A stretch of 18,014 nt of DNA from UBA9547 sp044349205 (lineage in GTDB: Bacteria; Bacteroidota; Bacteroidia; Cytophagales; UBA9547). Every line of letters starts with the position of its first letter. Position 1 is the first letter of the stretch. A program made the position numbers and the translations under genes. The notes under the pieces are model-generated. The model had not been told where the DNA came from and did no database searches. It saw only the letters and a program-made list of their open reading frames with translations. Positions 6,786-14,339 of this stretch are shown one piece after another. The stretch is from contig JBIKRJ010000027.1 of the NCBI GenBank assembly GCA_044349205.1, forward strand, positions 1-18,014. The letters are read 5' to 3'.

Positions 6786-7316
6786 CTAATACGCTACTTT
6801 AATGCCATGATAGGCATCCATATTGGTATAATCTTTGCGAAGCGGGAACCCTTGCCAGTCGGCTGGCAACAAAATGCGCCGCAAGTCGGGATGACCTTCA
6901 AACCAAATACCTATCAAATCAAAAGCTTCCCTTTCGTGCCAATTGGCCGTTTTCCACACAGCACAAACAGAAGGAAGGAAAGGCAGAAAGCCATTTTCAT
7001 GCATTATAAATTCCGCTTTTCTTTCCTCTGAAAAAGCGCGTGGCAGTTCGACTTTCAAAACCAGCGACCGATGGTAGGGAATGGAATACAAATGATAGAT
7101 AACTTCCATCGAATCTTTGGCAACTCCATTGTCGATAGCCGTCAAACATGAAAGAAAGTCGTAATAAAAACCCTCAGTTTTCAGCAAAAAATCGCAAACT
7201 TCTACTAAAAAATCTTTGTTGATGACCAAGAAAGGCTGTATGACATTTTCTTCCTTCCTTACAATTGCATCGGGAAAAAGTTTTTGTACATGCTCTGTTA
7301 TTTCTGAAAAAGTCAT
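6786..7316 (-). CDS. nuoC: NADH-quinone oxidoreductase subunit C (30 kDa subunit)
   Basis: This is a peripheral-arm subunit of respiratory complex I, next to the quinone-site subunit NuoD. The diagnostic C-terminal block is present: WHEREAFDLIGIWFEGHP, then DLRRILLPADW and FPLRKDY. I chose the ATG at 7316-7314, giving 176 aa starting MTFSEITEHV. The open frame extends upstream to 7406, but that extension would overlap the divergent gene at 7385 and has no NuoC-like sequence. In many bacteria nuoC sits between nuoB and nuoD; here no other nuo gene is next to it, and it is followed by an ABC ATPase gene. It is not fused to NuoD, unlike the E. coli NuoCD. No key region seems missing, so I expect it to be functional. 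Confidence 0.93.
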   Translation of the reverse strand: MTFSEITEHVQKLFPDAIVRKEENVIQPFLVINKDFLVEVCDFLLKTEGFYYDFLSCLTAIDNGVAKDSMEVIYHLYSIPYHRSLVLKVELPRAFSEERKAEFIMHENGFLPFLPSVCAVWKTANWHEREAFDLIGIWFEGHPDLRRILLPADWQGFPLRKDYTNMDAYHGIKVAY

Positions 7317-7384
7317 ACGAGATTGTTTGTGTAAATGTAGAAAAAAGAAGTTTCCAAAAGGTAAAATAGTGTATTTTGCAGTGC

Positions 7385-7714
7385 ATGGAAAAAGAATGGA
7401 ATGCATTGGTGGACAAACTGAAAGGTATAGTTGGTAAAGAAGCTACGCTCGACGGTTTTTTGTTTTTAATCGGTGTTCAAGAGCTAGGTAAAGGTTTTTT
7501 GACTTTTTCAAAAGAAGAAAAACAAGATTTGATGCACATTGGAACTTGTAAAGTTTTGAGCCTTTCGGGCTATTACGAACTGGAGGGGGTAGACCTAGAG
7601 GGCTGGCCGCATTGGAAATTGATAAAAAACATTCCTTCACTTACTTTGGAAGAGCAGGAAAAGATGCTTAAAATGCATGTTTTAGAATACTTCGAAAAAG
7701 AAGAAATTACATAG
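7385..7714 (+). CDS. Conserved hypothetical small protein
   Basis: This is a 109-aa protein I cannot assign to a function. The ATG at 7385 is preferred; an in-frame TTG three codons earlier (7376) is possible but less likely. It is acidic and soluble, with no signal peptide or membrane segment. It is probably mostly helical at both ends (residues 1-20 and 85-105). The middle has a hydrophobic strand-like stretch (GFLFLIGVQELGKGF, about 24-38) and an aromatic/Gly-rich part (LSGYYELEGVDLEGWPHW). The wording LFLIGVQELG...DLMHIG looks like a small family I recall from Bacteroidota genomes, but this is memory only. It ends 15 nt before xth, so the two are probably one transcript. The codon pattern and tight spacing argue that it is real. 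Confidence 0.8.
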   Translation: MEKEWNALVDKLKGIVGKEATLDGFLFLIGVQELGKGFLTFSKEEKQDLMHIGTCKVLSLSGYYELEGVDLEGWPHWKLIKNIPSLTLEEQEKMLKMHVLEYFEKEEIT

Positions 7715-7729
7715 GCTTTTCAAAACTGA

Positions 7730-8491
7730 ATGAAATTACTTTCTTACAATGTAAATGGGGTTAGAGCGGCTATAAACAAGGGTTTGGCCGAATGGCTTCA
7801 TGCTACCGATGCCGATTGTTTTTGTATGCAAGAAGTAAAGGCAACTTCAGACCAAGTAAACCTTGGCGTTTTTGAAAACTTGGGCTACGAACACCAGTTT
7901 TGGAATTCGGCTGAAAAAAAAGGTTATAGCGGTGTGGCCATTTTTAGCAAAACAAAACCCAAACATATACACTATGGCTGTGGCAACGATTTATACGATT
8001 CGGAAGGGCGTGTAATTCGAGCCGATTTTGAAAATTTTTCTCTGCTCAATGTCTACATGCCCTCTGGAAGCAGCGGCGAGGAAAGGCAATTGTTCAAATT
8101 CGGTTGGCTCGATTTCTTTTTTGAATACATCCACGAGTTAAAAAAAGAATTTCCAAGACTTGTCGTATGTGGCGATTTCAACATCTGTCACAAACCTCTC
8201 GACATACACAATCCCAAATCGAACGCCAACTCTTCAGGTTTTTTGCCTGAAGAAAGGGAATGGATGAGCAAATATTTTGCCTCTGGTTTTGTGGACACCT
8301 TTCGCCACTTCAACAGCGAACCACATCATTACACTTGGTGGAGCAATCGCAGTGGTGCAAGACAAAAAAATCTGGGCTGGCGCATCGATTATTTTACCGC
8401 AACCGAAAACTTGAAACAAGAATTAAAACGTTCTGTTATATTGAAAAATGCAGTACATTCAGACCATTGCCCTATAATGCTTGAAATTTGA
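7730..8491 (+). CDS. xth: Exodeoxyribonuclease III / AP endonuclease
   Basis: This is a base-excision repair enzyme that cleaves DNA at abasic sites and trims 3' ends, of the ExoIII (endonuclease/exonuclease/phosphatase fold) family. Catalytic residues can be placed: Asn7 (SYNVNG), Glu35 (MQEVKA), Tyr109 (LNVYMPSG), Asp149 and Asn151 (GDFNICH), the WRIDYF segment, and the terminal SDHCPI with Asp245 and His246. At 253 aa it matches the family length. The ATG at 7730 is directly before the conserved first strand. It follows the small unknown gene after 15 nt and precedes the SBP5 lipoprotein gene by 26 nt, so the three may be co-transcribed. Confidence 0.95.
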   Translation: MKLLSYNVNGVRAAINKGLAEWLHATDADCFCMQEVKATSDQVNLGVFENLGYEHQFWNSAEKKGYSGVAIFSKTKPKHIHYGCGNDLYDSEGRVIRADFENFSLLNVYMPSGSSGEERQLFKFGWLDFFFEYIHELKKEFPRLVVCGDFNICHKPLDIHNPKSNANSSGFLPEEREWMSKYFASGFVDTFRHFNSEPHHYTWWSNRSGARQKNLGWRIDYFTATENLKQELKRSVILKNAVHSDHCPIMLEI

Positions 8492-8517
8492 TAAACTAAC
8501 CTAATACCGAATTGAAA

Positions 8518-10269
8518 ATGAGAACATTACTGCTCATAACTGCCTTAGCCTTTTTATTTTCTTGCTCAAAAAACGACCAAAACGACGATTCCGCTAACCA
8601 ATCTATTGAAGCCAAAGGTGGAAGATTTTATGGCGGCGTGTTGCGATTGAACGAAACGGAATACATCAAATCGCTATATCCGCCCAGCATTACCGATGCT
8701 TTTTCATTCAGGGTTGCCAATCAAATATATGAGGGTCTTTTCAAGTTTGACCAGGCCAATCTTTACTTAAAAAAATGTTTGGTAGAAGATTATTCGGTCG
8801 ATGCATCGGGTACTGTATATACTTTCAAACTGCGCCACGGTGTTTTTTTCCACGACGATCCCTGCTTTTCGGGCGGAAAAGGGCGTGAATTAAACGCCTA
8901 TGATGTAAAATATTGCTTCGAACAGCTTTGTACCCAAAATATAAACAATCAAGGTTTTGTAGTTTTCAAAGGGCTGCTTAAAGGCGCCGACAAATATTAC
9001 GCGGCAGCCATCAACGGAAAAACTCCTGTTTTTGATTTAGAGGGGATTAAAGTGCAAGACAATTACACGTTACAGCTCACACTATTGAAGCCAAGCTCCA
9101 TTTTCCTTTTTGACCTTGCAAGACCATTTACGCTCATTTACCCCAAAGAAGCCAAAGAAAAATACGGTTTCGACATGCGTATAAAAGCAGTGGGCACAGG
9201 TCCTTTTCTACTTGGAAACATAGACGAAGACATTTCTATTATTCTAAAAAAGAATCCCAAATATTATGGTCGTGACGAATTTGGGAATCAATTGCCCTTC
9301 TTGGAAGCGGTAGACATCAAGTTTATCAAAGAGAAAAAAACAGAAATGTTCGAGTTTAAAAAAGGAAACTTGGATATGATTTACCGCTTGCCCTCCGAAC
9401 ATGTGGCTGAAGTACTCGAATCGCACAAAGAAGGGACAAACAACGAGTACAGCGGCTACGAATTGCAGCAAACGCCCGAAATGGCCACTCAGTTTTATAC
9501 CTTCAACAACAAAGGAAAAGTCTTCAACAATGTCAATTTGCGCAAAGCCATTTCTTTTGCCATAGACAAGCAGAAAATTTTTGACTTGGTTTTGAATCGC
9601 GAAGGCTATGCGCCCGGCCACAAAGGCATAATACCGCCTTCTTTCAAAGATTACCCTGTAGACAGTCTTCGTGGCTATATGTTCAACCTCGATTCGGCAC
9701 GCTATTACTTGGCCAAGGCTGGCTATGCCGAAGGAAAAGGTTTCCCTCCTGTAACGCTAGAACTGAATTCGGACGGCGACCGCAATACCAATGTGGCTTT
9801 GGAAGTATTACGCCAACTGAAAGAAAACCTGAACATTAGCATCGAAATGAAAGTAGTGCCTTTTTCGCAATTGGTTGAAAAAATTATTACTGGAAAGTCT
9901 GAATTTTATCGCATAGGTTGGTTGGCCGACTTCCCTAGTCCCGAAAATTTTCTTTCTCTTTTTTATGGCAAAACCGTTCCTGCTTCTCCCAACGAAAAAT
10001 CTTTCCCAAACTTTTCTCGCTACACCAACGATGAATACGACATTTGGTATGAAAAAGCTCTTTCTTCTCGTTCGGCCGAAGAAGCGACCCCTTACTTTTA
10101 TGAAGCTGAAAAAATATTGATAAAAGATGCGCCTGTGGTTATTTTATGGTACGACATGGGCTTTAGGTTATTGCAAAACTATGTGCGCAATTTTCCAAAT
10201 AACGCCATCCAGTACCGCGACTATTCGGAAGTGTATTTGGAAAAAACGGCTACCCTTAGCAACAATTAA
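8518..10269 (+). CDS. Family 5 solute-binding lipoprotein (peptide/nickel-type ABC substrate-binding protein)
   Basis: This is a substrate-binding protein of the DppA/OppA/NikA family, 583 aa from the ATG at 8518. A TTG two codons earlier is possible. The N-terminus is a lipoprotein signal: a short basic start, a hydrophobic stretch, and the lipobox LFSC with Cys16 as the lipidated residue. The residues after Cys (SKNDQNDDS) are rich in Asp/Asn, loosely like the surface-export signals described for Bacteroidota lipoproteins, so surface exposure is possible but not shown. The body shows SBP5 features: FRVANQIYEGLFKFD, the YTFKLRHGVFFHDD block, AVGTGPFLL, and VNLRKAISFAIDKQKIF. The known family role is capture of oligopeptides or related solutes for an ABC importer. 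No permease or ATPase of that type is adjacent. Its stop codon directly abuts the convergent scpB stop. Confidence 0.9.
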   Translation: MRTLLLITALAFLFSCSKNDQNDDSANQSIEAKGGRFYGGVLRLNETEYIKSLYPPSITDAFSFRVANQIYEGLFKFDQANLYLKKCLVEDYSVDASGTVYTFKLRHGVFFHDDPCFSGGKGRELNAYDVKYCFEQLCTQNINNQGFVVFKGLLKGADKYYAAAINGKTPVFDLEGIKVQDNYTLQLTLLKPSSIFLFDLARPFTLIYPKEAKEKYGFDMRIKAVGTGPFLLGNIDEDISIILKKNPKYYGRDEFGNQLPFLEAVDIKFIKEKKTEMFEFKKGNLDMIYRLPSEHVAEVLESHKEGTNNEYSGYELQQTPEMATQFYTFNNKGKVFNNVNLRKAISFAIDKQKIFDLVLNREGYAPGHKGIIPPSFKDYPVDSLRGYMFNLDSARYYLAKAGYAEGKGFPPVTLELNSDGDRNTNVALEVLRQLKENLNISIEMKVVPFSQLVEKIITGKSEFYRIGWLADFPSPENFLSLFYGKTVPASPNEKSFPNFSRYTNDEYDIWYEKALSSRSAEEATPYFYEAEKILIKDAPVVILWYDMGFRLLQNYVRNFPNNAIQYRDYSEVYLEKTATLSNN

Positions 10270-10830
10270 TTATTCGACAGGAATGCCTATTTCATTCTCT
10301 TCAGGAGAAATGTCTTTGGGCTGTGGCAATTCGTTCAAGTCTTTGAGCCCAAAATAGTCCATGAATTTGGGACTGGTTCCATACACTATTGGCCTACCCA
10401 CAGCATCCGATTTTCCTCTTATTTCTATCAATCCTTTTTCAAGCAACTTTTGTACCGCATAATCACAATTTACGCCGCGTATTTGCTCGATTTGTCCCTT
10501 GCTAATGGGTTGCTTGTAGGCAATAATGGCCAATGTTTCGACCGATGAAGTGGAAAGGCGTTTTTTGGAAGCTTGTTTCAAAAGGATTTTGATGCTGGCC
10601 TGATAGGCGGGCTTGGTCAGAAATTGATAGCCTTCTGCATGATGATACAAGGCAAAAGAAAATTCGTCGGCTTGGTACTTTTTCTCGATTTTAAGCAGTG
10701 CCTCTCGAATGTGTTCAACAGGAACATCGGCCGCAAACATCTCGGTCAAACAAGATTGCATGTCCTCTACTTTCAAAGGTTCGGGCGAACTGAAAATGAG
10801 GGCTTCGATATGGTTGGAAAGAAAATCCAT
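10270..10830 (-). CDS. scpB: Segregation and condensation protein B
   Basis: ScpB forms the SMC-ScpAB condensin, where it binds ScpA and helps organise and segregate the chromosome. The 186-aa protein has the two winged-helix layout of the family. The clearest block is LSTSSVETLAIIAYKQPISKGQ..IRGVNCDYAVQKLLEKGLIEIRG, then GRPIVYGTSPKFMDYFGL near the C-terminus. The ATG at 10830-10828 fits the family N-terminus. It follows acs by 12 nt and is probably co-transcribed with it. Neither scpA nor smc is in the window. The last ~20 residues are Glu/Pro-rich and likely disordered, as is common in ScpB. Confidence 0.93.
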   Translation of the reverse strand: MDFLSNHIEALIFSSPEPLKVEDMQSCLTEMFAADVPVEHIREALLKIEKKYQADEFSFALYHHAEGYQFLTKPAYQASIKILLKQASKKRLSTSSVETLAIIAYKQPISKGQIEQIRGVNCDYAVQKLLEKGLIEIRGKSDAVGRPIVYGTSPKFMDYFGLKDLNELPQPKDISPEENEIGIPVE

Positions 10831-10842
10831 TTCTTTGACGAA

Positions 10843-12741
10843 TTAAACCATAGAACCTGCCTTGATTTCTTCTACTACCGTAGGGTCTAATAAGGTGGAA
10901 ATATCACCCAAATTGGACGTATCGCCCTCGGCAATTTTACGCAAAATGCGACGCATGATTTTTCCTGAGCGCGTTTTTGGCAAACCTCTCACAAACTGAA
11001 TTTTGTCGGGTTTGGCAATGGGGCCTATTTCTCTTGTCACCTCTTTGAGTATTTCATTTCGTACACTGTCGGGGTTGTCAAATTCAGTGTCGCAAATAAC
11101 GAAAGCATAAATACCCTGCCCTTTGATGGCATGAAGATACCCCACCACTGCCGATTCGACCACATAAGGATGTTGGTTGATGGCATTTTCTACCTCGGCA
11201 GTGCCTATACGGTGACCCGATACATTGATTACATCGTCTACACGACCTAAAATTCTGTAATACCCTTCTTCGTCTCTGCGGCAGCCATCGCCTGTGAAAT
11301 ACAAATTTTGGTAGGTAGCAAAATAGTTTTGGCGACAACGTTCATGGTCGCCATAGGTTGTCCTAATCATCGATGGCCAAGGAAACTTGATGCACAAATT
11401 ACCCTCAACGGCATTTCCAACCAATTCCTTGCCCTCGCTATCGACCAAAATGGGTTGAATACCCGGCAAAGGCAGTGTAGCAAAAGATGGTTTGGTAACC
11501 GTGATGCCAGCCAATGGAGAAATCATAATACCCCCCGTTTCGGTCTGCCACCAAGTATCGACAATGGGACATTTGCCCCTGCCCACTTTTTCGTGGTACC
11601 AATGCCACGCTTCCTCGTTGATAGGTTCGCCAACCGATCCCAACACACGAAGGCTGCTCATGTCATATTTGGCCGGCCACTCATCGCCCATAGCCATCAA
11701 AGAACGAATGGCTGTGGGAGCAGTGTAGAAAATATTGACTTTGTGCTTGTCTATTACTTCCCAAAAACGACCAGCATCGGGGTAAGTGGGAACTCCTTCG
11801 AAAAAGATGGTAGTTGCACCTTCCAACAAAGGTCCGTATAGCAAATACGAGTGTCCCGTAATCCAGCCCACATCGGCCGTGCACCAATACACATCTTTGG
11901 GGTTATATTGGAAAACATTCAAGAATGAATAATGGGCATAGACCATGTAGCCACCCGTAGTATGCACCACGCCTTTGGGCTTGCCGGTAGAACCAGAAGT
12001 GTACAATATAAAAAGAGGATCTTCGGAATCGACTTCGGTTGCGGTATTTTCGGTTGAAGCATTGGCCATCTCGTCGTGCCACCACTTGTCGCGACCCGAT
12101 TGCATTGAAATAGGTTCACCTGTATGCTTAAAAACGATGCAATTTTTTACTTGGGGACATTTTTCCAATGCCTCGTCCACAATTTCTTTAATCCCAATTT
12201 TTTTTGGTCCACGGTTGGCTCCATCGCTAGTTACGATATACTTTACCTGCGCATCCAGTATTCTGTCGGCAAGGGCAGAAGCCGAGAAACCTGCAAAAAC
12301 TATAGAATGTATCGCCCCTATTCTAGCACAAGCCAACATGGCTACTGCCGCTTCAGGCACCATAGGCATATAAATGCACACGCAATCGCCTTTTTGAACG
12401 CCATTGCTCTTGAGCACATTTGCAAATTGCGACACGCTTTGATGCAATTCTTTATAGGTAATGTGCTTGGCTTTTTCTTTGGGGTCGTTGGGCTCCCAAA
12501 TAATGGCCACCTCATCGCCCTTTTTTGCCAAATGCCTGTCTAAGCAGTTTTCGGTAATGTTTAACTTACCGTTTTCAAACCAACGGATGTTGGGTTCGGA
12601 AAAATTCCAATTCAGGACTTTGTCCCATTTTTTTCGCCAAACAAAATGATCGGCTTTTTCTGACCAAAAGGCTTCGGGGTTTTCTACGCTCTTTTGATAC
12701 TCGCTGTGATATTCTTCGATGGTGTTGATACGGTATGGCAT
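10843..12741 (-). CDS. acs: Acetyl-CoA synthetase (AMP-forming)
   Basis: This enzyme activates acetate with ATP to acetyl-AMP and then acetyl-CoA, feeding the TCA cycle. The 632-aa length is slightly below the ~650 aa of E. coli Acs. Motifs are the nucleotide-binding YTSGSTGKPKG (247-257), WWQTETGG, the YFTGDGCRRDEEGYY and GRVDDVINVSGHR segments around the hinge, and the C-terminal RSGKIMRRIL with Lys594. In well-studied Acs enzymes that lysine is the one needed for adenylation and is switched off by acetylation; the site is intact here. The ATG at 12741-12739 starts the family N-terminal domain. The gene precedes scpB by 12 nt. A -7-like box lies about 130 nt upstream, which would give a leader of about 120 nt. 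Confidence 0.96.
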   Translation of the reverse strand: MPYRINTIEEYHSEYQKSVENPEAFWSEKADHFVWRKKWDKVLNWNFSEPNIRWFENGKLNITENCLDRHLAKKGDEVAIIWEPNDPKEKAKHITYKELHQSVSQFANVLKSNGVQKGDCVCIYMPMVPEAAVAMLACARIGAIHSIVFAGFSASALADRILDAQVKYIVTSDGANRGPKKIGIKEIVDEALEKCPQVKNCIVFKHTGEPISMQSGRDKWWHDEMANASTENTATEVDSEDPLFILYTSGSTGKPKGVVHTTGGYMVYAHYSFLNVFQYNPKDVYWCTADVGWITGHSYLLYGPLLEGATTIFFEGVPTYPDAGRFWEVIDKHKVNIFYTAPTAIRSLMAMGDEWPAKYDMSSLRVLGSVGEPINEEAWHWYHEKVGRGKCPIVDTWWQTETGGIMISPLAGITVTKPSFATLPLPGIQPILVDSEGKELVGNAVEGNLCIKFPWPSMIRTTYGDHERCRQNYFATYQNLYFTGDGCRRDEEGYYRILGRVDDVINVSGHRIGTAEVENAINQHPYVVESAVVGYLHAIKGQGIYAFVICDTEFDNPDSVRNEILKEVTREIGPIAKPDKIQFVRGLPKTRSGKIMRRILRKIAEGDTSNLGDISTLLDPTVVEEIKAGSMV

Positions 12742-12868
12742 GGTACTAAAACAATTTTATGCTTAACAGTGAATTACTTGTTAGTTATGCCTACAATCGC
12801 CTAAAAATGATGACGAGTGGTGATACTTGCGAGGGAAAGAATTAACTTTTCGTCTAACAAAATCAGTC

Positions 12869-12876
12869 CAAAATTA
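12869..12876 (-). promoter_or_regulatory. Candidate promoter of acs-scpB
   Basis: The minus strand reads TAATTTTG here, an exact TAnnTTTG match. A TTCG (one mismatch to TTTG) lies 18 nt upstream of it, within the known spacing range for Bacteroidota promoters. The predicted transcript would start near 12862 and carry a leader of about 120 nt. No clear structure is visible in that leader. Confidence 0.42.
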
Positions 12877-12943
12877 TATATTTTATTCATTATTCGAAGT
12901 ATATCGATAAATTTCAACTGAGATTCTTTACCAACCTTTTTGC

Positions 12944-13153
12944 ATGAAACATATTTTAATACTGCTGGTGAAATTTTACAAATACAGTATTTCACCGTTG
13001 CTTCCCAATGCTTGTAGGTTCGACCCCACTTGTTCTTCGTATGCAGTGGAAGCCCTGCAAAAGCACGGTGCTTTCAAAGGCACTTGGCTCACCGTCAAAA
13101 GGATATCGAGATGCCATCCTTTTGGCGGCCAAGGCTATGACCCTGTGCCTTGA
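12944..13153 (+). CDS. yidD: Membrane protein insertion efficiency factor YidD
   Basis: This is a small (69-aa) inner-membrane-associated protein that assists YidC/Sec-dependent insertion of membrane proteins. The family signature is nearly complete: an amphipathic N-terminus, KYSISPLLPNACRFDPTCSSYAVEAL with its cysteine cluster, then GTWLTVKRISRCHPFGGQGYDPVP at the end. The ATG at 12944 gives the usual length. In many bacteria yidD lies in the rpmH-rnpA-yidD-yidC cluster; here it stands alone, between acs (divergent) and a glycosyltransferase gene (convergent, 5 nt between stop codons). Confidence 0.94.
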   Translation: MKHILILLVKFYKYSISPLLPNACRFDPTCSSYAVEALQKHGAFKGTWLTVKRISRCHPFGGQGYDPVP

Positions 13154-13158
13154 AAACA

Positions 13159-14334
13159 TCACATGCGTTTTGCTCTTTCCCATGTCACGCTTTGGCTTCC
13201 TTTAAGGTAACGATACAAGCCCGCAAAAACGGCATAGTTCATCACGAAAAAGTAATACGGCACAAAGAGAATCTTCACTTTTATGTGTCTGTTTTCCAGA
13301 TACCAACCCCATAAAGCCGCTACATAAAAAAGGCCTTGAAAAAAAATTAGCAGCTTGTAAATTCCTCCTTCCTGATAGGCCAAAAAAGCATTGAGCGGAA
13401 TGAGCAGTAGTAAAAAAAGTGGGACGATTGTCCACCTTAGCACGCGATGCGATACATACTGAAAGGTGAGCCAGCCATGTTTGAAAGGGTTCAAAAGGTC
13501 GGCAAGCCACACTACCGACTGTATGCCACCGGCACATATCCTAATTTTTCGCTTCAACTCTTCTTTTACATTGGCCGACGAAGTTTCTACGGCATAGGCT
13601 TCGGGTTCGTACACTACTTTGTACCCTTTTGCCGCAATGCGCAATGAGATGACAAAATCTTCAATAATCGCATTGGTTTCGATAGGTTTGAAAAGGGATT
13701 TGCGTATAGCAAAAAGTTCTCCAGCAGCACCCACTACCGTGTTGAAAGACGAGTCAAGTTTTTTCAAAAAAGATTCATACTTCCAATAGAAACCCTCGCC
13801 CGATGCACTGGCATTGTCTCTTTCACCAATCATAATCTTTTTTTCGCCTGCTACACAACCCACCTTAGGATTGGAAAAATGACGCACCATTTTCGCCAAA
13901 GCCTGTTTGTTCAGCAAGGTATTGGCATCGCAAAAAACAACAATGGAGGTATCTACATACTGCATTGCCCTGTTTACCGCCGAAATTTTGCCCAACCTTT
14001 CAGGTTTGTGCATAAGAAATATCCCTTTGTGTTTGGAAATCAGTTCTACCGTTTGGTCGTCCGAACCATCGGTCACAAACAAGATTTTGAGTTTCTCCTT
14101 GGGATATTCTAATTCCAAACAGTTTTGTATTTTTTTCTCGATAAAATCCTCTTCGTTGTAAGCCGCTATCAGCAAAGTAACAGGTGGCATGAAACCATTT
14201 TCATGAATTTTTCGGCTTTGGGGCTTAAAAGCCTTTTTAATCTTGTCTAGTACAAATATGACCATTCCGTAACCCACATTGGCATAAAATACCGTGACGA
14301 GCATAATCCAGAACAACATCTTCAATAATAGCAT
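13159..14334 (-). CDS. Membrane glycosyltransferase, family 2
   Basis: This inverting GT-A glycosyltransferase is anchored in the inner membrane and likely adds a sugar from a nucleotide donor during polysaccharide assembly. I chose the ATG at 14334-14332 (391 aa), 5 nt after the upstream gene's stop. The frame is open to 14451, but that part overlaps the upstream gene and is not GT-like. Features are an N-terminal membrane segment (about 1-30), the fold start TLLIAAYNEEDFIEKKI, TDGSDDQT (88-95), the metal-binding FCDANT with Asp136, and the ED pair at 225-226 (IIEDFVIS). A basic segment KRKIRICAGGIQ takes the place of the usual QxxRW motif. At least three C-terminal membrane segments follow. 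Processive and non-processive members share this layout, so the product is unknown. Confidence 0.88.
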   Translation of the reverse strand: MLLLKMLFWIMLVTVFYANVGYGMVIFVLDKIKKAFKPQSRKIHENGFMPPVTLLIAAYNEEDFIEKKIQNCLELEYPKEKLKILFVTDGSDDQTVELISKHKGIFLMHKPERLGKISAVNRAMQYVDTSIVVFCDANTLLNKQALAKMVRHFSNPKVGCVAGEKKIMIGERDNASASGEGFYWKYESFLKKLDSSFNTVVGAAGELFAIRKSLFKPIETNAIIEDFVISLRIAAKGYKVVYEPEAYAVETSSANVKEELKRKIRICAGGIQSVVWLADLLNPFKHGWLTFQYVSHRVLRWTIVPLFLLLLIPLNAFLAYQEGGIYKLLIFFQGLFYVAALWGWYLENRHIKVKILFVPYYFFVMNYAVFAGLYRYLKGSQSVTWERAKRM

Positions 14335-14339
14335 GGCTT

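Noticed and set aside
7371..7379. A leaderless promoter (TATTTTG) just before the small gene at 7385
   Set aside because: The spacing within the box is one base short of TAnnTTTG and no -33 element is visible, so it was not listed as a feature.
7317..7406. A longer NuoC with 30 extra N-terminal residues
   Set aside because: The extension starts at a non-ATG codon, overlaps the divergent small gene and is not NuoC-like; the ATG at 7316 gives a normal N-terminus.
10267..10272. Directly abutting stop codons of the SBP5 gene and scpB as a possible overlap or fusion
   Set aside because: Both proteins end at normal family positions; it is a tight convergent junction with no sign of disruption.
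11308..12543. Several plus-strand open frames of 60-177 codons opposite acs
   Set aside because: They overlap the strongly supported acs gene on the other strand, have no recognisable domain, and have no credible starts.
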